Positions 49,753 through 57,817 of a DNA stretch of 64,000 nt are shown here, one piece after another. Source of the stretch: Streptomyces sp. NBC_00239 (lineage in GTDB: Bacteria > Actinomycetota > Actinomycetes > Streptomycetales > Streptomycetaceae); assembly GCF_036194065.1 (NCBI RefSeq), contig NZ_CP108097.1, positions 239,921 through 303,920 on the forward strand. The letters run 5' to 3'. Positions within the stretch are counted from its first letter, which is position 1, and each line of letters starts with the position of its first letter. A model generated the notes under the pieces. The model saw only the letters and a program-made list of their open reading frames with translations. It was not told the DNA's origin and did no database searches. The translations under genes were made by a program, and so were the position numbers.

Positions 49753-50949
49753 TCAGGCCGTACGGATGGCCGCCATGGCGGACTCACCCGGCAGCTCCAG
49801 CCGGCTGTACGCGTACGCGACGGACACCAGCGTCATGTGGTGGTGCCAGCCCGGGTAAGAGCGGCCCTCGAAGTCGAGCAGCCCGAAGTCCTGCTCCAGC
49901 GTCTGCACCGTCGCGCCCGCACGCCGCTGCAACTGCGCCAGCGCGACGAGCTCCTCGGTACGCCGGTGGACCATGTTCGTCAGCCACATCCGGCTGGAGC
50001 GGCGCCCCGCGTACTGCCGGACCGCGAACAGCCGGTACGTGTGGTGGGGCGTCTGGCGGCCGGTGCGCGCCTCCGGCAGCCGCACCAGGCCGGTCATCAC
50101 GGACGCCCGCCCGGGACGGCCCTCGCGGCTCGCGCCGATGGAGTCCATCCGCAGGTGGCTGCCGGTCTTCAGCTCGAAGAAGCGCTGCGCCTCGACCGCG
50201 GCCGGCAGGTCGCCCCCGTACGGCTGGTGGGCCACCAGGTGGCTGCCCGGCACGACCGGGGTCCGCCCCGACACGGCGACGACGAAGTCCCGGCCCCGCG
50301 CGCTGAGTCCCCGTACCAGCGAGGCCGCCCCCGCGTGGTAGCTGAGGTCCGCGACGATCGGCGGGGTGCTCAGGTGGGTGCCCGCGCCCATGCTGTCCAC
50401 GAGGTCCAGGGCATGCTGCTCGATGGCCCGGTGCGCGACCCCGTCGGGGACCCGGGCGCGGGAGCGCCGCGCCTCGTCGGTGGCCCAGCTGCCCGGCAGC
50501 AGCAGCCCCCAGTCCGTCGGGACGGCGTCCGTCCCGTTGGTCAGGAAGGCGCCCACGCCGACCTGGCAGTTCACCGAGCGGCCGGTCTCCGGCACGAAGC
50601 GGCGGTGCACTCCGCAGGAGTGGTCGCCGCGCTTGCGCAGGACCGCCGCCTCCAGCACCCAGGCCTTGGGCGCCAGCCGCCGCTCCACCCAGCGCATCAG
50701 CTCGGTGCGGGCCGGCGCCCACTCCCAGGGGCTGGCGTTGACGAACTGGTGCATGGACTGCGAGGCGGTCGGGGAGTCCGAGACCGTCGCCGCGATCCGC
50801 CGGACCGACTTCTTTCCCTCGGTCGTCAGCAGACCCTGCAGGTACGCCTGGGCCCAGTGCCGCTGATCAGCGCGCGGCAGGTGCCCGAAGATCTGCTCGG
50901 TGATCACTGAAACCGGCACTCGAGCACGGGTCAGGTCGTTCGCTGCCAT
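49753..50949 (-). CDS. IS701-family transposase-like protein (orphan)
   Basis: A 398-residue DDE-superfamily protein of IS701 style. RADQRHWAQAYLQGLLTTEGKKSVRRIAATVSDSPTASQSMHQFVNASPWEW is the N-terminal domain. CQVGVGAFLTNGTDAVPTDWGLLLPGSWATD and PIVADLSYHAGAASLVRGLSARGRDFVVAVSGRTPV contain the expected acidic positions of the catalytic core. WHHHMTLVSVAYAYSRLEL is the C-terminal helix with the usual final acidic region. I see no terminal inverted repeats or target duplication at its edges. Many actinomycete biosynthetic clusters carry such a solitary full-length gene, so it may be domesticated or regulatory rather than a mobile element. Confidence 0.75.
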   Translation of the reverse strand: MAANDLTRARVPVSVITEQIFGHLPRADQRHWAQAYLQGLLTTEGKKSVRRIAATVSDSPTASQSMHQFVNASPWEWAPARTELMRWVERRLAPKAWVLEAAVLRKRGDHSCGVHRRFVPETGRSVNCQVGVGAFLTNGTDAVPTDWGLLLPGSWATDEARRSRARVPDGVAHRAIEQHALDLVDSMGAGTHLSTPPIVADLSYHAGAASLVRGLSARGRDFVVAVSGRTPVVPGSHLVAHQPYGGDLPAAVEAQRFFELKTGSHLRMDSIGASREGRPGRASVMTGLVRLPEARTGRQTPHHTYRLFAVRQYAGRRSSRMWLTNMVHRRTEELVALAQLQRRAGATVQTLEQDFGLLDFEGRSYPGWHHHMTLVSVAYAYSRLELPGESAMAAIRTA

Positions 50950-51090
50950 GGCACGTTCCCCTTCTCCATCGACCGTCCAGGCGAACACGGAATTAGCATA
51001 GCGATCGTTCTCTTTTTTTCCAGCCGTCGGCAGCACGGGGTTCCCGCCGCGCACGACACGCCGCGACTTCGGCATGTCGGGGGCACTTCG

Positions 51091-51117
51091 GCAACTCTGC
51101 GTTGCCTTTGACGCAAC
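51091..51117. promoter_or_regulatory. GCAAC/GTTGC/GCAAC operator-like triplet upstream of TetR gene
   Basis: GCAAC at 51091, GTTGC at 51101 and GCAAC at 51113 make two overlapping inverted repeats 40 bases before the TetR start. This is a plausible autoregulatory site. Confidence 0.35.
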
Positions 51118-51156
51118 CCCCCGCGCACGCTGGGACGAATCGCACCCGGAGTGATC

Positions 51157-51885
51157 ATGGTGAAACAGGAAAGGGCAGCGAGGAGCCGCAATTCCCTCGT
51201 ACAGGCCGCCGCGGAACAATTCGACCGCGACGGCTACGCAGGCGCGTCGCTGTCCCGGATCTGCAAGGCGGCCGGCATCTCCAGCGGCGGGCTGACCTTC
51301 CACTTCTCGTCGAAGGAAGACCTCGCGCGCGCGGTCGAGGAGGTCGGCCACGGCGTGGTCCGCGCGACCGTCGAACGCCTCTGCGCCGGGAGCGCGCCGC
51401 CGCTGCAGCGGCTGGTCGGGCTCACCCTGGAGCTGATGCGGCAGGTCGAGGAACAGCCCGCGGTACGGGCCCTGGTCCGCCTGGAACGCGAACGCCCGGG
51501 CGCCCCGCAGTGGGCCGCGCTCTGGTACCCGGCCGCCCAGGAACTCGTACAACAGGCCGCGGACGAAGGTCAGTTGCGGCCGAGCGCCCGACCGGAGGCG
51601 GTGGCGTCGCTGGCCGTGCACCTGGTGACGGGAGCGGAGATCCTGGCCCGCCGCCAACGCGACGCGGGCGCCGCGGCCCAGCCCCCCGAAAGCAGCGCCG
51701 CCCTCCTGGAACGCATCTGGAAACTGGTCCTGGCCGGGCTAGTCCCCCCCGACTCCCCCGACCCCCTCCCATCCCCCCACACCCACACCACGAAGCCGTC
51801 CCCCCCGAACGCCAACACCCCCCGCACGACCCCCGCCCCCATCCGCCGCCCGGTCCCCGTCCGAGGCCCGTACAACAGAGGCTGA
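51157..51885 (+). CDS. TetR-family regulator, gamma-butyrolactone-receptor-like
   Basis: A 242-residue TetR protein. RAARSRNSLVQAAAEQFDRDGYAGASLSRICKAAGISSGGLTFHFSSKEDLARAVEE is the HTH domain, in the style of ScbR/ScbR2-like receptors. The ligand domain runs to about residue 195, and a Pro/Thr-rich tail of about 45 residues follows, which is unusual. ATG 51157 follows GGAG by five bases; GTG 51151 would add two residues. Together with the second TetR gene and the AfsA homologue it forms a gamma-butyrolactone/butenolide signalling locus. Confidence 0.8.
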   Translation: MVKQERAARSRNSLVQAAAEQFDRDGYAGASLSRICKAAGISSGGLTFHFSSKEDLARAVEEVGHGVVRATVERLCAGSAPPLQRLVGLTLELMRQVEEQPAVRALVRLERERPGAPQWAALWYPAAQELVQQAADEGQLRPSARPEAVASLAVHLVTGAEILARRQRDAGAAAQPPESSAALLERIWKLVLAGLVPPDSPDPLPSPHTHTTKPSPPNANTPRTTPAPIRRPVPVRGPYNRG

Positions 51886-51899
51886 CACCGACCACACCC

Positions 51900-52130
51900 C
51901 CACCCAGCCCCACCGGCGCTCGAGGCGCACCCCCAGCCCCGCCAACGCTTGAGGGCGCGCCCCCAGCCCGCCAACGCTTGCGGCGCCATCCAGCCTCGCC
52001 GGCGTTTGAGGCGCGGGGTCCGGGGCGGAGCCCCGAGAACGCCGCCACCCCCAGCCCCGCCGACGCGCGAGGCGCACCCCCAGCCCCGCCGGCGTTTGAG
52101 GCGCGGGGCCCGGGGCGGAGCCCCGGAAAA
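51900..52130. repeat. Cluster of about six Streptomyces intergenic repeats
   Basis: Tandem, partly degenerate copies of the CCCCGCCGGCGTTTGAGGCGCGGG unit, two of them complete with GTCCGGGGCGGAGCCCCG-type arms. They lie between the converging TetR and SDR genes. No gene is present in 51886-52158. Confidence 0.75.
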
Positions 52131-52158
52131 ACCGACCCGCAGGGTCCGAACAGCCGCG

Positions 52159-52929
52159 CTACGCCGCCGTCCAGCCCCCATCCACCGCCACAGGAACCCC
52201 GGTGACGAACGACGCCCGGTCACTCAACAACCAGGCCGCCGCCTCCGCCACCTCCACCGGCCGAGCCATCCGCCCCTGCACCGACCGAGTCGTGAACGCC
52301 TCCTCCAGGGCCGGCGTCCCCGCGAGGATCTCCTCCATCAGTTCGGTCCGCGTACTGCCCACCACCAGCGAGTTCACCCGTATCCCCCGCTGCCCGTACT
52401 CCTGCGCTGCCGCCCGCGTCAGCCCGATCACCGCGTGCTTCGCGGCGATGTACGGCGCGGTCGCCCCGGTCGCCAGCACCCCGGCCACGCTCGCCGTGTT
52501 CACGATGGCGCCGCCCCTGCCGCTCTCCAGCATCACGGCGATCTGCCGCTTCATGCAGTGCCACACGCCCCGCAGGTTGACGTCGACGACCTTCTCGAAG
52601 ATCTCGTCCTCGGTCTGGTGGATGGGGGTGCCCGCGGTGGCCCAGCCGGCGTTGTTGAAGGCGCCGTCGAGCCGTCCGTACAGCTCCAGCGCGCACGCCA
52701 CCACCCGCGACACGTCCTCGGGCCGGGTGACGTCACCGGCCACCGCGGCGGCCCGGCCGCCGCTGTCGGCGATCTCCTTGGCCAGCGCGTCGAGCAGGTC
52801 CTCGCGGCGGGCCGTCATCACGACCGCGGCCCCCTCCGCGGCGAACAGCCGGGCGGCCGCCGCGCCGATGCCACTCGACGCGCCCGTCACCATGACGACC
52901 TTGTTCTCCAGCAATCTTGATGCGGTCAT
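52159..52929 (-). CDS. Short-chain dehydrogenase/reductase
   Basis: A 256-residue classical SDR. VVMVTGASSGIGAAAARLFAAEGAAVVMTARRED is the nucleotide-binding TGxxxGIG motif. FNNAGWA is the NNAG motif, IVNTASVAG carries the catalytic Ser, and YIAAK is the YxxxK active site. VDGGWTA closes the protein in the usual way. ATG 52929 follows GAAGGACGG. Next to an AfsA homologue, it could reduce the A-factor-type 6-keto intermediate, as ketoreductases do in gamma-butyrolactone pathways, though an enediyne tailoring role cannot be excluded. Confidence 0.88.
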   Translation of the reverse strand: MTASRLLENKVVMVTGASSGIGAAAARLFAAEGAAVVMTARREDLLDALAKEIADSGGRAAAVAGDVTRPEDVSRVVACALELYGRLDGAFNNAGWATAGTPIHQTEDEIFEKVVDVNLRGVWHCMKRQIAVMLESGRGGAIVNTASVAGVLATGATAPYIAAKHAVIGLTRAAAQEYGQRGIRVNSLVVGSTRTELMEEILAGTPALEEAFTTRSVQGRMARPVEVAEAAAWLLSDRASFVTGVPVAVDGGWTAA

Positions 52930-53130
52930 GTCAGGCCGTCCTTCAACTGTGCGCAACCCGGGGGTGGTTGAAGATGTAATCGCGCAGATCTGATGCATTG
53001 TGAGCGCGGCGTGGCCGAGTATGACCGACAAGCGCGCCGAGGGAAACCGTCATCGGCGCGCCGCACCGCAATCGCGGTGCCCCCACCCACCTGGCGCGAG
53101 CCCCTTCACCCCTACCGGACCGCCCTCGGC

Positions 53131-53766
53131 TCACTTGGTGAGCGCGGCAGCCCTCCGCACGCTCACCTTGACGTTCTTGCGGCCGTAATCGTTCGTGATC
53201 GACGGAATGAGCAGCTCCCACATGTTCACCGTGCGCCGCGGCAGGTCCCGCCGGCGCGCGACCAGGTCCGAGTACAACTGCATGCCCGTGCACGCCCCGA
53301 CCACGAATTCCGCGACCTTGCGGCCGTCCACGAAATCCCTCAGCTCCCCGCGGTCACGCGCGTCGTGCAGGCAGTCCTCCATGATCTGGCGCCACTCGTC
53401 GTACGACTCGGGATCGTGCAGCCCGAAGCCCGTCTGCTCCACCGCGAGCCGCACCGCCGCCCGCAGGATCTTGTCCACCTGGAGCTGGTGCGACCACACC
53501 AGCGTGATGTCCACCAGGCGCTGCAACCCCTCGGAGGTGAGTTTCGGCATGATGGTCTCGGGCTGGGAATTCATCACCGCGATGGCGAGCGCTTCCTTGT
53601 TCGGGAAATGGAAGTACACCGCCCCGAGCGTCACCCCCGCCCTTTTCATGATCTCGCGCATGCTCGCGCCGTGGTAACCGCACTCGTCGAACACCTCGGC
53701 TGCCGCGAAGATGATCGCCTGCCGTGTCTTCACGGCCCGTTCCTGCTTCAGCCGGCTCTCTGCCAC
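53131..53766 (-). CDS. TetR-family gamma-butyrolactone receptor (ArpA/ScbR-like)
   Basis: A 211-residue TetR protein. RLKQERAVKTRQAIIFAAAEVFDECGYHGASMREIMKRAGVTLGAVYFHFPNKEALAIAVMNSQ is nearly a textbook ArpA/ScbR N-terminus (QERAxxTRxxIxxAAAxxFDExGYxGAS). The ligand domain continues to the C-terminus with W residues expected for butyrolactone binding. GTG 53766 follows GAGAAGGTG. It diverges from the AfsA-like gene, and the 109-base gap contains a 24-bp palindrome. This is the classic arpA/afsA pair, so it likely represses afsA and itself until the signal accumulates. Confidence 0.92.
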   Translation of the reverse strand: MAESRLKQERAVKTRQAIIFAAAEVFDECGYHGASMREIMKRAGVTLGAVYFHFPNKEALAIAVMNSQPETIMPKLTSEGLQRLVDITLVWSHQLQVDKILRAAVRLAVEQTGFGLHDPESYDEWRQIMEDCLHDARDRGELRDFVDGRKVAEFVVGACTGMQLYSDLVARRRDLPRRTVNMWELLIPSITNDYGRKNVKVSVRRAAALTK

Positions 53767-53785
53767 CGCTGCACCTTCTCTCGAC

Positions 53786-53809
53786 AAACAAAGCGAACGC
53801 ACTTTATTT
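53786..53809. promoter_or_regulatory. Candidate autoregulatory element (ARE) between receptor and AfsA genes
   Basis: An imperfect 24-bp palindrome: AAACAAAGCG, a 4-bp centre and CACTTTATTT. Eight or more positions per arm are symmetric. It sits 20 bases before the receptor GTG and 67 bases before the AfsA ATG, where ScbR-type repressors bind. Confidence 0.55.
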
Positions 53810-53875
53810 TACTGACCGGGCCACCGACCGAACAGGTCACTCGCGGCCCTCCTTGCGCACGCCAAAGGGGATGGC

Positions 53876-54883
53876 ATGCCCGTATCGACCGAAAGCCCCG
53901 CACCAGCGCACACCGCACTGACCGCCACCGTCGCCAAGGAGTACGTGCACCGCGCGGCTCTGGCCGACGTCTTCCTGACCGGATGGTCCGCCAAAGGTCC
54001 CGACGCCTTCCTCATCGAGGCGCAATGGCCCCGCTACCACGGCTTCTACGCCTCCGAGCCCGGCCTGTACGACCCGCTCCTGCTCTGCGAGACCGTCCGC
54101 CAGACGCTTCCGCTCCTCACCCACACGGCCTACGGAGTGCCCTTCGGCCACCACCTGAGCTGGTCCCGCTTCCAGTACGCGCTCAACCCGCGGGCCATGC
54201 GCATCGAGCGCACCCCCGCGGAGCTGCAGATCCACGTGACCTGCACCGACATCAAGTACCGGCGCGGCCTGCCGGTCGGCCTGACCATGCACTACGAGGT
54301 GATGCGCGGCGACCTCCTGCTCGCCGTCGCCAGCACCGCCTTCAACTGCCACACCCCGGCCCTCTACCAGCGGCTCCGCGTCGGCCGCGGCAACGTGAGC
54401 CAGATGTTCTGGAACGTACCCGAGCCCGCGCCGCCGTTATCCAAGGAGCTCTGCCGCCGCGACCGGATGCAGGACGTCGTCCTGTCCCCGACCGGCGAAG
54501 CCGACCGCTGGCAGCTGCGCGTCGACACCTCGCACCCGGTGCTCTTCGACCACCCCGTGGACCACGTGCCCGGCATGCTGCTCCTCGAAGCAGCCCGGCA
54601 GGCCGCCTTCGCCTGCACCCCCGCCACCGCCGCCTACGCCGACCCCTCCGCCGGCGCCGCCGGCAGCTCGGCCACACCTGCTCAGGGACCCTGCTGGCCG
54701 GTCTCGATGGACGTCGGCTTCCGCCGCTACGTCGAGTTCGACAGCCCCTGCTGGATCACCGCGGAAGCCACCCGCCCGCAGACCGCGGGCCACGACCGGG
54801 GCCTGCGCGTCACCGCGGTCCAGGGCGACGACCCCACTCCCGCCTTCACGGCGACCGTGGCCCTCGCCCGCCGGCTGCCCTGA
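53876..54883 (+). CDS. AfsA/ScbA-type gamma-butyrolactone synthase
   Basis: A 335-residue protein with two AfsA hotdog repeats. The first contains KEYVHRAALADVFLTGWSAKGPDAFLIEAQWPRYHGFY and DPLLLCETVRQTLPLLTHTAYGVPFGHHLSW. The second contains LRVDTSHPVLFDHPVDHVPGMLLLEAARQAAF, the conserved FDHPVDHVPGM-like motif with catalytic-type Glu and Arg. AfsA homologues condense a beta-ketoacyl chain with dihydroxyacetone phosphate, the first step to a gamma-butyrolactone autoregulator. The ATG at 53876 is preceded by GGGGATGGC. Divergence from an ArpA-like receptor supports a complete quorum-like switch for the antibiotic cluster. Confidence 0.92.
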   Translation: MPVSTESPAPAHTALTATVAKEYVHRAALADVFLTGWSAKGPDAFLIEAQWPRYHGFYASEPGLYDPLLLCETVRQTLPLLTHTAYGVPFGHHLSWSRFQYALNPRAMRIERTPAELQIHVTCTDIKYRRGLPVGLTMHYEVMRGDLLLAVASTAFNCHTPALYQRLRVGRGNVSQMFWNVPEPAPPLSKELCRRDRMQDVVLSPTGEADRWQLRVDTSHPVLFDHPVDHVPGMLLLEAARQAAFACTPATAAYADPSAGAAGSSATPAQGPCWPVSMDVGFRRYVEFDSPCWITAEATRPQTAGHDRGLRVTAVQGDDPTPAFTATVALARRLP

Positions 54884-55261
54884 GCCACCGCTCCCCCGTC
54901 TGCCTCCCCCCGGCCGCCGGCCGTGCCCGTGCCCCGCACGGCCGGCCCGCCGGAACCGGCCTCCCCACGCGCCCCAAACCCCGACGGCGCCGGACGCGTC
55001 CCCACGGCCGCCGACATGCCGCCGCCGGGCCGGGCCTACGCCCCGTCAACGACCCGTCCAGGCCCCACCCGCACCAGAACTCGAACACCGGTACGCCTAC
55101 GACCCGTACACACATTGCGGTATTCGGTACGCCCAATTCGGAGGCCGGTTCCGCCCCTCCGAGCCCTGCGATCGACCTGTCTCACCCCGGCCACCCTCAC
55201 ACCGGCCACCTCACCACCGCCTGGGCTTGACCCCCGCCGGGCAGCCCGCCCCGAAACGATC

Positions 55262-55474
55262 ATTAACGCCGTTAACGCCCCCGCCCCCACCGCGTTAACG
55301 GCGTTAACGCCGTTAACGCCCCGCCCCTCCCCACCCCGGCCACCGCTCCCGCCCCGGCCGCCCCCGGCCACCCCGGCGCCGCCGTCGGCGTTAACGGCGT
55401 TAACGGTCCGCGCCCCCGGACCACCCCGGCAGCCCGGCCGGGCCCCCGGCGTTAACGCCGTTAACGCCGTTGAC
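55262..55474. repeat. GTTAAC repeat arrays upstream of parA
   Basis: Ten GTTAAC-type hexamers in four clusters, phased 9 bp within each cluster: 55262-55276 (2), 55294-55317 (3), 55390-55404 (2) and 55451-55474 (3, the last GTTGAC). The unit is GTTAACGSC. Between afsA and parA (54884-55552) there is no gene. Two copies of CGTTAGTAA at 55493 and 55534 follow, close to the parA start. Likely a centromere/partition or replication iteron region. Confidence 0.85.
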
Positions 55475-55552
55475 GGTCCGAACGCAGCCAACCGTTAGTA
55501 ATTTTCCGTGTTGATGCAATCTCTGGCGGCGAACGTTAGTAAAGTCCCCCTC

Positions 55553-56785
55553 ATGACTTCGTCCCCGTCCCAGGGCGACCGCGAGAAGGTCGTCTCCAAG
55601 CTGCCCCCATGGCTGCGCCAGGAGTTGAAGGTCCGCACCGCACAACTGCGCGTGGACATCCAAGATGCCGTCCACCAGGGCATCAGCGACTGGAACTCCC
55701 TCGCCTCGACCCCCTCCCCCGTGACCACGTCCGGTGCCGAGTCCTTCTCCACCTGGCTGCCCGCCGGCCAATGGGACGAGTTCCGCACCCACGCCCGGGA
55801 CCGCGGAGTCTCCCTCATCCAGGGCCTCGCCCAGTCCATCCAGCTGTGGCTGGAGAAGAACCCGGCCCCGACCGTCCAGCGCCCCTCCGTGGTCCGCCGC
55901 ATCGTCGTGTGCAACCAGAAGGGCGGCGTCGGCAAGACCGCCATCACCGCCGGCACCGCGGAAGCCCTCGCCGAGGACCCCGCGAGCCTGTACCCCGTAC
56001 GCATCGCCCGCCAGCTCGCCCTCCTCACCGAGGACGACCCGGCCGTCGACCGCGAGGACCTCCCCGGCCTCGGCATGCGCGTCCTGCTCGTCGACTTCGA
56101 CCCGCAGGGCCACCTCACCAAGCAGCTCGGCCAGCAGCCCGCCCCCATCGGCGGCGACAGCCTGACCCGCCACATGGCCGGTGAGAACCAGGGCCCGCTC
56201 CAGGACCTCATCGTCCCCATCCCCGACCCGCGCTTCGGCGACCGGCTGCACCTCCTGCCGTCGTGCACCGACGCGTTCCTCCTCGACGTCCGGCTCTCCA
56301 CGGTCCGGGCCCGCGAGGCCGCCCTCGAACGCGCCCTCGCCCCCGTCGAGTCGGACTACGACGTCATCCTCGTCGACTGCCCGCCGAGCCTGGGCCTGTC
56401 CATGGACGCGGCGATCTACTACGGCCGCCGCCGCCCCGCCGAGGAGCCCGGCGCCTCCGGTGCCCTGATCGTCGTCCAGGCCGAGGACTCCTCCGCCGAC
56501 GCGTACGACCTGCTCACCTCCCAGATCAACGACCTGCGCGACGACCTCAGCCTCGACATCGACTACCTGGGCCTGGTCGTCAATCTGTACGACGGCCGGC
56601 GCGGCTACATCGCGACCTCCTCGCTGCAGGCCTGGATGGACATAAAGGATCCGCGGGTCGTGGCCGTCGTCCCCGACCTCAAGGAGCAGCGCGAGGCGGT
56701 CCGCCTCAAGCAGCCGTTGTTCGTCTACGCGCCCAAGGGCGACCAGGCCGTCGTACTGCGCGCCCTCGCACGGGAGATCTCATGA
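55553..56785 (+). CDS. parA: ParA-type partition ATPase
   Basis: A 410-residue ParA. About 115 residues of N-terminal DNA-binding-like sequence (KVVSKLPPWLRQELKVRTAQLRVDIQDAVHQGISDWNSLA, then SFSTWLPAGQWDEFRTHARDRGVSLIQGLAQSI) precede the ATPase. NQKGGVGKTAITAG near residues 120-133 is the deviant Walker A, VLLVDFDPQGHLTKQL is Walker A', and YDVILVDCPPSLGLSMDAAI is Walker B. The N-terminal extension suggests a type Ia-like ParA that also autoregulates. ATG 55553 has no clear RBS; GTG 55508 and ATG 55514 are possible earlier starts. It overlaps parB by 4 nt and drives segregation of the replicon. Confidence 0.93.
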   Translation: MTSSPSQGDREKVVSKLPPWLRQELKVRTAQLRVDIQDAVHQGISDWNSLASTPSPVTTSGAESFSTWLPAGQWDEFRTHARDRGVSLIQGLAQSIQLWLEKNPAPTVQRPSVVRRIVVCNQKGGVGKTAITAGTAEALAEDPASLYPVRIARQLALLTEDDPAVDREDLPGLGMRVLLVDFDPQGHLTKQLGQQPAPIGGDSLTRHMAGENQGPLQDLIVPIPDPRFGDRLHLLPSCTDAFLLDVRLSTVRAREAALERALAPVESDYDVILVDCPPSLGLSMDAAIYYGRRRPAEEPGASGALIVVQAEDSSADAYDLLTSQINDLRDDLSLDIDYLGLVVNLYDGRRGYIATSSLQAWMDIKDPRVVAVVPDLKEQREAVRLKQPLFVYAPKGDQAVVLRALAREIS

Positions 56786-57693
56786 GCAAGGCAGACCGGC
56801 TCGGCGTCTCGGCCTCCTTCGCCCGCGCCCAGCCGGTGGGCGTCAGCCCCCGGCGCGCGGCCATCGCGGAGGCCACCGGCGCGCCCACCTCCGGTGTGGT
56901 CCCGCCCTCCGAGGTGCCCATCGAGGCCCTCACGCACAACCCGTTCAACCTCCGCGAGGAACTCACCGAGATCGAGGAGATGGCCGAGTCCCTCAAGGTC
57001 CGCGGTCAGCTCCAGCCGCTCGCGGTCGCCACCCGGATGGCCTTCATGGAGGCCCACCCCGGACAGATCGAGGGCCTGGGCCGGGCCCCGTACGTGGTCA
57101 TCGACGGCAACCGCCGCCTGGCGGCCGCCCGCCTCGCGGGCCTGAAGTCCATGCACATCCACGTGAACGACGCCCTCGCCACCAGCGCCGCGGACATCCT
57201 GGAATCGGCCCTCATCGCCAACATCCACCGCGTGGACGTCGCCCCGATGGACCAGGCCCGCGCCCTCCAGGAACTCGTCGACGTCCACGGCTCCCAGGCC
57301 GCCGTCGCCAAGCGCCTCGGCAAGACCCCCGCCTGGGTCTCCCAGCGGCTCACCCTCCTCAACCTGACCCCGGCCCTTCAGGAGCAGGTGGAGAGCGGCG
57401 AGCTCAAGGTGGAGCCGGCCCGCCGGATCGGCCGGCTGCCCCAGGAGGCCCAGGAGGCCGCCGTCGAGGAGACCGTCAAGGCGGTCAATCCCCCGCGCCA
57501 GCGCACCAGCCCCACCACCGCGGGCGTTAACGGCGTTAACGCCGTTAACGGTCCGGCCGCCCCCGCGGCCGCCCGCCGACGGATCGTCATCACCGGTGCC
57601 ACCGCCCCGGAGATCGCGGACCAACTCGCCTCCCAGCTCTCCCCGGCGGACCTCGCGGCCGTCACCGAGATCCTGGCGACCCGCCCCTCCTGA
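56782..57693 (+). CDS. parB: ParB-type partition protein with GTTAAC-encoded linker
   Basis: A 303-residue ParB/KorB-like protein. IEALTHNPFNLREELTEIEEMAESLKVRGQLQPLAV and YVVIDGNRRLAAARLAGLKSMHIHV form the ParB N-terminal (CTPase-like) domain. SALIANIHRVDVAPMDQARALQELVDVHGSQAAVAKRLGKTPAWVSQRLTLLNLTPALQEQVESGEL is the HTH domain. A linker and a short C-terminal dimerisation segment follow. In the linker, residues 249-256 read VNGVNAVN and are encoded by three phased GTTAAC units (57526-57549), the same sequence as the repeats around parA. ATG 56782 overlaps the parA stop. It probably binds these repeats. Confidence 0.92.
   Translation: MSKADRLGVSASFARAQPVGVSPRRAAIAEATGAPTSGVVPPSEVPIEALTHNPFNLREELTEIEEMAESLKVRGQLQPLAVATRMAFMEAHPGQIEGLGRAPYVVIDGNRRLAAARLAGLKSMHIHVNDALATSAADILESALIANIHRVDVAPMDQARALQELVDVHGSQAAVAKRLGKTPAWVSQRLTLLNLTPALQEQVESGELKVEPARRIGRLPQEAQEAAVEETVKAVNPPRQRTSPTTAGVNGVNAVNGPAAPAAARRRIVITGATAPEIADQLASQLSPADLAAVTEILATRPS
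57526..57549. repeat. Three phased GTTAAC units inside parB
   Basis: GTTAAC at 57526, 57535 and 57544, same spacing and GGC/GCC spacers as the arrays upstream of parA. They lie in frame and encode VNGVNAVN in the ParB linker. Confidence 0.85.
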
Positions 57694-57715
57694 GCCCCGG
57701 AACAGGACCCGATTC

Positions 57716-57763
57716 CGCACGTGGGTCGTTAACGGCGTTAACGCCGTTAACGACCCACGTGCG
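57716..57763. repeat. 48-bp perfect palindrome with three GTTAAC units between parB and tap
   Basis: CGCACGTGGGTC and its complement flank GTTAAC units at 57728, 57737 and 57746. All 24 base pairs match. Immediately after it is GTTTCACGTG (57763-57772), identical to the first ten bases of the chromosomal parS consensus, but the second half is not conserved. The element could be a ParB site, an operator for tap, or a terminator for parAB. Confidence 0.85.
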
Positions 57764-57817
57764 TTTCACGTGCGGTCCATGGTGCGATCCAAGCTAGGCT
57801 GCACCTCAGGAGGTGCC

